Part shown: in pieces, positions 6,139 through 9,848 of the stretch
Layout of the letters: each line of letters starts with the position of its first letter
Numbering within the stretch: position 1 is the first letter of the stretch
Assembly (NCBI GenBank): GCA_052386975.1
Contig: JBQTJQ010000096.1
Location: forward strand, 1-9,848
DNA: 9,848 nt
Direction: 5' to 3'
From: JACPFV01 sp052386975
GTDB taxonomy: Bacteria > Pseudomonadota > Gammaproteobacteria > Nevskiales > Nevskiaceae
Program-made: the position numbers and the translations under genes
Notes under the pieces: model-generated
The model's input: only the letters and a program-made list of their open reading frames with translations
Database searches by the model: none
What the model was told of the DNA's origin: nothing

Positions 6139-6579
6139 ATGAAACTGAACGACATCAAGCCGGCCGCCGGCAGCAAGCCGGCACGCAAGCGCGTCGCGCG
6201 CGGCATCGGCTCGGGCCTGGGCAAGACCGCCGGCCGCGGCCACAAGGGCCAGCGCGCCCGCGCCGGCGGCTACCACAAGGTCGGTTTCGAAGGCGGCCAG
6301 ATGCCGATCCAGCGGCGGCTGCCGAAGCGCGGCTTCACCACCGCGGCGCAGGCCCTGGGCCACACCGCCGAAGTGCGGCTGTCGGACCTGCAGAAGATGA
6401 AGGAGACCGACATCGACCTCGTGGTGCTGAAGGCCGCGGGCGTGGTGCCGGTGCAGACGCTGACCGCCAAGCTGATCAAGTCGGGCGAGCTGTCGCGCAA
6501 GGTCGCGCTGAAGGGCGTCAAGGCGTCGAAGGGCGCGCGCGAGGCCGTCACCGCGGCCGGCGGCTCGGTCGCGGACTGA
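6139..6579 (+). CDS. rplO: 50S ribosomal protein L15
   Basis: L15 threads through 23S rRNA in the core of the 50S subunit and acts in late assembly. The N-terminal half is the extended Gly/Arg/Lys-rich segment characteristic of the family. It reads RVARGIGSGLGKTAGRGHKG (residues 18-37), then QRARAGG and FEGGQMPIQRRLPKRGF (50-66). The C-terminal globular part has VRLSDLQKM, DLVVLKAAGVVPVQTLTAKL (93-112) and KVALKGVKASKGAREAVTAA. The length of 146 residues is close to E. coli (144). The start lies one base after the rpmD stop, with GAAGAGGT (6126-6133) upstream as ribosome binding site. After this gene, an unusual 40-base C/A-rich spacer leads into secY. Confidence 0.98.
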   Translation: MKLNDIKPAAGSKPARKRVARGIGSGLGKTAGRGHKGQRARAGGYHKVGFEGGQMPIQRRLPKRGFTTAAQALGHTAEVRLSDLQKMKETDIDLVVLKAAGVVPVQTLTAKLIKSGELSRKVALKGVKASKGAREAVTAAGGSVAD

Positions 6580-6616
6580 TTCCCCACTCAACACCCACAC
6601 TCAACATTCCACACTT
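6580..6616 (+). promoter_or_regulatory. G-free C/A-rich leader between rplO and secY
   Basis: These 37 bases contain no G at all and 18 C, inside a window where G is abundant. No Shine-Dalgarno-like purine run occurs before the secY ATG at 6620, and no other start codon in the secY frame lies in the spacer. An unstructured pyrimidine/A-rich leader is the kind of RNA that ribosomal protein S1 can load on. C-rich, G-poor RNA is also the type that Rho binds. Both roles are inference; the base composition is directly visible. Confidence 0.5.
6585..6606 (+). repeat. 9-base direct repeat in the rplO-secY spacer
   Basis: CACTCAACA occurs at 6585-6593 and again at 6598-6606, a period of 13 bases. 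A partial echo (CACACTT) follows at 6610-6616. The repeat lies wholly within the G-free spacer and could simply reflect its low complexity. It may also be a small slippage duplication. Confidence 0.6.
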
Positions 6617-6619
6617 GAA

Positions 6620-7951
6620 ATGAACCGCCCCGCGACCGGCATGGTGCCGGACCTGAGCAAGATCGGAGAGGTCAAGAACCGCCTCTGGTTCCTGCTGGGC
6701 GCGCTGGTCGTGTTCCGCATCGGCACGTTCATCCCGGTGCCGGGCATCGATCCCGCGCAGCTCGAGGCGCTGTTCGGCCAGAGCCGCGGCACGATCCTGG
6801 ACATGTTCAACATGTTCTCGGGCGGCGCGCTCGAGCGCCTGTCGCTGTTCGCGCTGGGCGTGATGCCGTACATCTCGGCCTCGATCATCGTGCAGCTGCT
6901 GGCCGCGGTGATTCCGCAGCTCAAGGAAATCAAGAAGGAAGGCGAGGCCGGCCGCCGCCGCCTGACCAAGTACACGCGCTACGGCACGCTGGCGCTGGCG
7001 ATGTTCCAGTCGTTCGGAGCCTCGGTCGCGCTGCAGAACAGCGGCGTGGTCATCGCGCCGGGGCCGGGCTTCGTGTTCACGGCGATGGTCTCGCTGATCA
7101 CCGGCACCATGTTCCTGATGTGGCTCGGCGAGCAGATCACCGAGCGCGGCATCGGCAACGGCATCTCGATGCTGATCTTCGCCGGCATCGTCGCCGGCCT
7201 GCCGGGCGCCATCGCCGGCACCGGCCAGCTGGTGTCCGAGGGCTCGCTGAATCCGCTGATGGTGATCGTGATCGCCGTGCTGGTCGCGGCCATCACCTGG
7301 GCCGTGGTGTTCATCGAGCGCGCGCAGCGCCGCATCCCGGTGCACCACGCGCGCCGCCAGCAGGGCCGCAAGCTGTTCGCGGCGCAGACCGCGCACCTGC
7401 CGCTGAAGCTCAACATGAGCGGCGTGATCCCGCCGATCTTCGCCAGCTCGATCATCCTGTTCCCGGCGTCGATGGTGCAGTTCTTCGGCGACGAGGGCCA
7501 GGGCGGCACGCTGGCGCGCATCGCCGCGATGCTGTCGCCGGGCGAAGTGCTGTACACCGCGCTCTACGGCTTCATGATCATCTTCTTCTGCTTCTTCTAT
7601 ACGGCGCTGGTGTTCGACTCGCGCGAGACCGCCGAGAACCTCAAGAAGTCCGGCGCCTTCATCCCCGGCATCCGCCCGGGCGCGCAGACCGGCGAGTACG
7701 TCGACCTGGTGCTGACGCGACTGACCGTCGCCGGCGCCGCCTACATCACCGCGGTGTGCCTGGTACCCGAAATCTTCATCACCACCTGGAACGTGCCGTT
7801 CTTCTTCGGCGGCACCTCGCTGCTGATCACGGTGGTGGTGGTGATGGACTTCATGGCGCAGCTGCAGGCGCACCTGATGTCACACCAGTACGAAGGCCTG
7901 CTGAAGAAAGCCAACCTGAAGTCGCTGGGCGCGCCCGGCATGGTCCGGTAG
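6620..7951 (+). CDS. secY: Protein translocase channel subunit SecY
   Basis: SecY is the ten-helix inner-membrane channel of the Sec translocon. It works with SecE and SecG for SecA-driven export and for co-translational membrane insertion. The length of 443 residues equals E. coli SecY. Features in order are TM1 at about 21-38 and the plug segment TILDMFNMFSGGALER (58-73). Signature 1 is FALGVMPYISASIIVQLL (77-94) and signature 2 is LMWLGEQITERGIGNGIS (166-183). A cytosolic loop with basic RRIPVHHARRQQGRK follows at 237-251, then GVIPPIFASSIILFPAS (268-284). The C-terminal ribosome/SecA-binding loop is NLKKSGAFIPGIRPG (340-354), with Arg352 matching the functionally key E. coli Arg357. TM10 lies near 397-415. 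The start at 6620 aligns well with the family, although no Shine-Dalgarno precedes it; a second ATG at 6641 (residue 8) is less likely. Confidence 0.98.
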   Translation: MNRPATGMVPDLSKIGEVKNRLWFLLGALVVFRIGTFIPVPGIDPAQLEALFGQSRGTILDMFNMFSGGALERLSLFALGVMPYISASIIVQLLAAVIPQLKEIKKEGEAGRRRLTKYTRYGTLALAMFQSFGASVALQNSGVVIAPGPGFVFTAMVSLITGTMFLMWLGEQITERGIGNGISMLIFAGIVAGLPGAIAGTGQLVSEGSLNPLMVIVIAVLVAAITWAVVFIERAQRRIPVHHARRQQGRKLFAAQTAHLPLKLNMSGVIPPIFASSIILFPASMVQFFGDEGQGGTLARIAAMLSPGEVLYTALYGFMIIFFCFFYTALVFDSRETAENLKKSGAFIPGIRPGAQTGEYVDLVLTRLTVAGAAYITAVCLVPEIFITTWNVPFFFGGTSLLITVVVVMDFMAQLQAHLMSHQYEGLLKKANLKSLGAPGMVR

Positions 7952-7971
7952 GTCGGCAATCCTTTGCCGAC
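7952..7971 (+). other. Perfect hairpin in the secY-rpmJ spacer
   Basis: GTCGGCAA (7952-7959) pairs perfectly with TTGCCGAC (7964-7971) around the loop TCCT (7960-7963), beginning on the base after the secY stop codon. No T-run follows, so it does not look like an intrinsic terminator. It may protect the mRNA end from exonucleases or tune reinitiation at rpmJ. Confidence 0.7.
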
Positions 7972-7989
7972 ATGAATTGGGAATTGCTC

Positions 7990-8103
7990 ATGAAAGTCAG
8001 AACGTCAGTCAAGAAGATGTGCCGCAACTGCAAGGTCATCCGCCGCAAGGGCGTGGTTCGCGTGCTCTGCACGGACGCCCGCCACAAGCAGCGCCAAGGC
8101 TAA
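7990..8103 (+). CDS. rpmJ: 50S ribosomal protein L36 (zinc-binding form)
   Basis: This gene encodes only 37 residues: MKVRTSVKKMCRNCKVIRRK, then GVVRVLC and RHKQRQG at the end. L36 is the smallest 50S protein and binds 23S rRNA near the L7/L12 stalk base and late-assembly sites. The zinc ribbon is intact, with Cys11, Cys14, Cys27 and His32, so this is the C-plus (zinc-dependent) type. The start at 7990 gives the invariant MKVR opening and has GGGA (7979-7982) 7 bases upstream. An in-frame ATG at 7972 would add MNWELL and lies right against the hairpin, so I prefer 7990. rpmJ directly after secY without infA follows the E. coli arrangement. It closes the spc group before the alpha promoter. 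Confidence 0.96.
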   Translation: MKVRTSVKKMCRNCKVIRRKGVVRVLCTDARHKQRQG

Positions 8104-8122
8104 GCCAAGTCGCTGAATCTCC

Positions 8123-8151
8123 TTGAAGAAACAAATGCTTACACCTATACT
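8123..8151 (+). promoter_or_regulatory. Probable sigma70-type alpha operon promoter
   Basis: TTGAAG (8123-8128, four of six consensus bases) and TATACT (8146-8151, five of six) are separated by exactly 17 bases. This lies in a 94-base spacer that is clearly less G+C-rich than the coding sequence around it. The base run after the -10 box, GCGCGG, is GC-rich like the discriminators of stringently controlled promoters. Transcription would start near 8156-8159, about 40 bases before rpsM. The position matches the known alpha promoter of E. coli. The promoter is predicted by eye only. Confidence 0.72.
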
Positions 8152-8154
8152 GCG

Positions 8155-8170
8155 CGGCTTTTCCAAGCCG
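8155..8170 (+). other. Small inverted repeat at the alpha promoter start site
   Basis: CGGCTT (8155-8160) and AAGCCG (8165-8170) form a perfect 6-base stem around TTCC. The expected transcription start lies inside the left arm, so in RNA started at about 8157 only four or five pairs could form. No T-run follows, so it is not a terminator for rpmJ. Confidence 0.5.
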
Positions 8171-8197
8171 TCCAACACCAAGGGCTGAGAGGGTTTC

Positions 8198-8581
8198 ATG
8201 GCACGTATCGCCGGCGTCAACGTTCCCGCGAACAAACACACGCACGTCGCGCTGCGCTCGATCTACGGGATCGGCAAGACGCGCGCGCTGAAGATCTGCG
8301 CAGCCGCCGGCATCAAGCCCGACGCGCAGGTCAAGGCGCTCACCGAGGGTGAGCTCGACCTCCTGCGCGCGCAGATCGCCAAGTACACGGTCGAGGGCGA
8401 CCTGCGCCGCGAGACCTCGATGAACATCAAGCGCCTGATCGACCTCGGCTGCTACCGCGGCCTGCGCCACAAGCGCGGCCTGCCGGTGCGCGGCCAGCGC
8501 ACCCGCACCAATGCCCGCACCCGCAAGGGCCCGCGCCGCGCGATCCGCGCCGCGAGCACGCCGAAGCCGGCGACCACCTGA
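8198..8581 (+). CDS. rpsM: 30S ribosomal protein S13
   Basis: S13 is in the 30S head, bridges to L5 and 23S rRNA, and reaches toward the P-site tRNA with its C-terminal tail. The N-terminus MARIAGVNVPANKHTHVALR, the helix-hairpin-helix-like SIYGIGKTRALKI (21-33), TVEGDLRRE (64-72), and DLGCYRGLRHKRGLPVRGQR (82-101) with TNARTRKGPRR identify it clearly. The length is 127 residues against 118 in E. coli. About nine extra residues (RAASTPKPATT region) follow the basic tail, on the part that approaches tRNA. GAGAGGG at 8187-8193 is the ribosome binding site. This is the first gene behind the predicted alpha promoter, as in E. coli. Confidence 0.98.
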   Translation: MARIAGVNVPANKHTHVALRSIYGIGKTRALKICAAAGIKPDAQVKALTEGELDLLRAQIAKYTVEGDLRRETSMNIKRLIDLGCYRGLRHKRGLPVRGQRTRTNARTRKGPRRAIRAASTPKPATT

Positions 8582-8595
8582 GCTGAGAACCTGAC

Positions 8596-9009
8596 ATGAG
8601 CACTCCGAATCCGACCGCGCCCGCCGGCGCCGCCGCACCCAAGAAGAAGAAGGTCAAGAAGAACGTGACCGACGCCGTGGCGCACATCCACGCGTCGTTC
8701 AACAACACGATCGTCCTGATCACCGACCGCCAGGGCAACACCCTGTCGTGGGCCACCGCCGGCTCGTGCGGCTTCAAGGGCTCGCGCAAGTCGACGCCGT
8801 TCGCCGCGCAGGTCGCCGCCGAGAAGGCCGCCACCGCCGCCGCCGAGCACGGCGTCAAGACGCTTGAAGTCCTGGTCAAGGGCCCCGGCCCGGGCCGCGA
8901 GTCCGCCGTGCGCTCGCTGAACAACGCCGGCTTCAAGGTCACCAACATCACCGACGTGACCCCGATCCCGCACAACGGCTGCCGCGCTCCCAAGCGCCGC
9001 CGCGTGTAA
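8596..9009 (+). CDS. rpsK: 30S ribosomal protein S11
   Basis: S11 forms the 30S platform near the mRNA exit and E site, with S18, S21 and the 3' end of 16S rRNA. The core runs from VAHIHASFNNTIVLITDRQG (28-47) through WATAGSCGFKGSRKSTPFAA (52-71) and LVKGPGPGRESAVRSLN (93-109). It ends with ITDVTPIPHNGCRAPKRRRV (118-137). The Asn-Gly in PHNGC corresponds to the E. coli site known to convert to isoaspartate. The length is 137 residues against 129. The N-terminal lead is Pro/Ala-rich (STPNPTAPAGAAAP) and is followed by a lysine block. A GAGAA at 8585-8589 may be the ribosome binding site. No other ATG lies before the conserved core, so the extension is probably real. Confidence 0.97.
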   Translation: MSTPNPTAPAGAAAPKKKKVKKNVTDAVAHIHASFNNTIVLITDRQGNTLSWATAGSCGFKGSRKSTPFAAQVAAEKAATAAAEHGVKTLEVLVKGPGPGRESAVRSLNNAGFKVTNITDVTPIPHNGCRAPKRRRV

Positions 9010-9020
9010 ACGGGGGAGAC

Positions 9021-9030
9021 ATATATATAT
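9021..9030 (+). repeat. rpsD: (AT)5 tract at the rpsD start codon
   Basis: Five AT dinucleotides run directly into the rpsD ATG (9029-9031), so the last AT is the first two bases of the start codon. The purine-rich GGGGGAG (9012-9018) lies 10 bases upstream of the start. Any gain or loss of an AT unit would change this spacing by two bases without touching the protein. Confidence 0.85.
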
Positions 9031-9649
9031 GGCCAAGTACATCGGACCGAAGTGCAAGCTGTCGCGCCGCGTCGGCGCGGACCTCATGCTGAAGGGCCGC
9101 GGGCGCTCGCTCGAGACCAAGTGCAAGCTGGAGACCCCGCCGGGCCAGCACGGCGCGCGCAAGCAGCGCCCGTCGGACTACGCCCTGCAGCTGCGCGAGA
9201 AGCAGAAGCTCAAGCAGATGTACGGCGTGCTCGAGCGCCAGTTCCGCAACTACTACCTGAAGGCCTCGGGCCGCAAGGGCGCCACCGGCCTGCTGCTGCT
9301 GCAGTTGCTCGAGAGCCGCCTGGACAATATTGTCTACCGCATGGGCTTCGCTGCCACCCGCGCCGAGGCGCGCCAGCTGGTCAGCCACAAGCACATCGCC
9401 GTCAACGGCCGGACCGTCAACACGCCGTCGTACTCGGTGGAGCCGGGCGACACCGTCGAGATCCGCGAGAAAGCCCGCGCCCAGACCCGCATCGCGCAAG
9501 CGCTGTCGATCGCCGCGCAGATCGGCTTCCCCGACTGGATGGAAGTCGACGAGAAGGGCCTGAAGGGCAAGTTCAAGAGCGTTCCCGAGCGGGAGCAGAT
9601 GCTCCCCGACATCAACGAAAACCTGGTCGTGGAGCTGTACTCCAAGTAA
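9029..9649 (+). CDS. rpsD: 30S ribosomal protein S4 (zinc-free form)
   Basis: S4 nucleates 30S assembly at the 16S 5' domain, forms the accuracy interface with S5, and in E. coli represses translation of the alpha operon. The length of 206 residues equals E. coli. The N-terminus MAKYIGPKCKLSRRVGADLM is typical. Only Cys9 and Cys32 are present, not the four-cysteine zinc knuckle, so this is the C-minus type. Further markers are ETPPGQHGARKQRPSDYALQ (35-54), LREKQKLKQMYGVLERQF (55-72) and the S4 RNA-binding fold SRLDNIVYRMGFAATRAEAR (96-115), continued by HKHIAVNGR. The ending LPDINENLVVELYSK is diagnostic. The start is set by family alignment and by GGGGGAG at 9012-9018. A possible autoregulatory target is discussed under the intergenic hairpins. 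Confidence 0.98.
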   Translation: MAKYIGPKCKLSRRVGADLMLKGRGRSLETKCKLETPPGQHGARKQRPSDYALQLREKQKLKQMYGVLERQFRNYYLKASGRKGATGLLLLQLLESRLDNIVYRMGFAATRAEARQLVSHKHIAVNGRTVNTPSYSVEPGDTVEIREKARAQTRIAQALSIAAQIGFPDWMEVDEKGLKGKFKSVPEREQMLPDINENLVVELYSK

Positions 9650-9654
9650 TTCAA

Positions 9655-9671
9655 CTGGCGCTCCGCGCCAG
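9655..9671 (+). other. Perfect 7-base-pair hairpin after rpsD
   Basis: CTGGCGC (9655-9661) pairs with GCGCCAG (9665-9671) around the loop TCC, six bases after the rpsD stop. There is no following T-run, and rpoA continues downstream, so a full terminator is unlikely. Possible roles are mRNA stabilisation, a pause site or part of a translational control element. Confidence 0.7.
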
Positions 9672-9673
9672 GC

Positions 9674-9712
9674 TGCGAATCTCAGCGCTTCGACCGGCGG
9701 GACGGATTCGCA
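9674..9712 (+). other. Second inverted repeat before rpoA
   Basis: TGCGAATC (9674-9681) and GATTCGCA (9705-9712) are perfect complements over 8 bases, with a 23-base loop. The stem begins two bases after the first hairpin ends. It finishes 13 bases before the rpoA Shine-Dalgarno GAGGT (9726-9730). The two stems together fill most of the rpsD-rpoA spacer. Confidence 0.65.
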
Positions 9713-9738
9713 TCACGTTTCAACCGAGGTAACTGTCA

Positions 9739-9848
9739 ATGCAAGCTGTCAACGATCTCCTGAAGCCGCGCACCATCGAAGTGGAGCAGGTGTCGGCCAA
9801 CCGCGCCCGCGTCTCGCTCGAGCCCATGGAGCGCGGCTTCGGCCACAC
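9739..9848 (+). CDS. rpoA: DNA-directed RNA polymerase subunit alpha, N-terminal end (partial)
   Basis: Only 36 complete codons are inside the window; the gene runs off the right edge. The product opens MQAVNDLLKPRTIEVEQVSA and continues to RVSLEPMERGFGH. This matches the start of the alpha subunit N-terminal domain, which dimerises to begin RNA polymerase assembly; E. coli reads FLKPRLVDIEQVS and LEPLERGFGHTLGNAL at the same place. GAGGT (9726-9730), 8 bases before the ATG, is a good ribosome binding site. Position after rpsD is the standard alpha-operon order, with rplQ expected next. The 89-base spacer before it is among the longest in the window and holds two inverted repeats. The call is secure from sequence and context even though only the tip is seen. 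Confidence 0.96.
   Translation, partial: MQAVNDLLKPRTIEVEQVSANRARVSLEPMERGFGH

Noticed and set aside
4329..6245. Very long open frame on the minus strand (638 codons) opposite rpsH to rplO, and similar ones elsewhere (for example 2889-4028 and 6548-7873).
   Set aside because: High G+C makes stops rare in the antisense frames. The predicted products are Arg/His/Ala/Asp-rich without recognisable domains, and the opposite strand is fully occupied by conserved genes.
7952..7971. Rho-independent terminator after secY.
   Set aside because: The stem is perfect but the next bases (ATGAATTGGG) are not a T-run, and rpmJ follows.
7972..7989. Earlier in-frame start for rpmJ that would add MNWELL.
   Set aside because: L36 begins MKVR in nearly all bacteria. 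The later ATG (7990) has a purine-rich site at proper spacing, whereas 7972 abuts the hairpin and has no Shine-Dalgarno.
7952..8103. infA between secY and rpmJ, as in many betaproteobacteria and Firmicutes.
   Set aside because: The interval from the secY stop to the rpmJ start is 38 bases, too short for infA, and no IF1-like sequence is present in any frame.
9655..9671. Rho-independent terminator after rpsD.
   Set aside because: The stem is good but no T-run follows, and rpoA lies just downstream in the same operon.
1..9848. Accessory or novel system, mobile element or CRISPR array.
   Set aside because: All coding space is taken by conserved ribosomal protein genes, secY and rpoA. No repeats of array type, no transposase and no unexplained gene were seen.

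Overview
This window holds the conserved S10-spc-alpha ribosomal protein gene cluster of a high-G+C bacterium (roughly two thirds G+C by eye). All genes are on the + strand and packed with almost no spacer. I identify 23 protein-coding genes: 21 complete, plus the 3' end of rplB at the left edge and the 5' end of rpoA at the right edge. I see no tRNA, rRNA, CRISPR array, mobile element or accessory gene. No stretch of 300 bases lacks a gene.

Layout. Positions 1-2520 are the distal half of the S10 operon: rplB (partial)-rpsS-rplV-rpsC-rplP-rpmC-rpsQ. Positions 2531-8103 are the spc operon: rplN-rplX-rplE-rpsN-rpsH-rplF-rplR-rpsE-rpmD-rplO-secY-rpmJ. Positions 8104-8197 hold a probable sigma70-type promoter. 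Positions 8198-9848 are the start of the alpha operon: rpsM-rpsK-rpsD-rpoA (partial). The gene order is that of Escherichia coli. Only 10 bases separate rpsQ from rplN, so the S10 and spc units look like one transcription unit. The promoter before rpsM is the only convincing internal one.

Organism. The gene order, rpmJ directly after secY with no infA between them, the Cys-poor S14 and S4, the RpoA N-terminus and the sequence similarity recalled for each protein all fit a high-G+C gammaproteobacterium. A betaproteobacterium is less likely, because infA usually sits before rpmJ there. I cannot name the genus.

How the genes work together. Products of both ribosomal subunits are made in step. 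They include tunnel-exit proteins (L22, L24, L29), central protuberance proteins (L5, L18), the decoding and accuracy group (S3, S4, S5), the 30S head (S13, S14, S19) and platform (S11). The same transcripts encode the secretion channel SecY and the RNA polymerase alpha subunit, which ties translation capacity to transcription and export. Genes overlap or abut at several junctions (4-base ATGA overlaps, a 1-base TAATG overlap, one zero-base junction), which suggests translational coupling.

This is essentially an ordinary housekeeping region and I found no undescribed system. The points most worth a second look are small. They are an Ala/Pro-rich C-terminal tail on S19, a 37-base G-free leader without a Shine-Dalgarno site before secY, perfect hairpins in the secY-rpmJ and rpsD-rpoA spacers, and an alpha-operon leader too short to hold the E. 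coli S4 pseudoknot.
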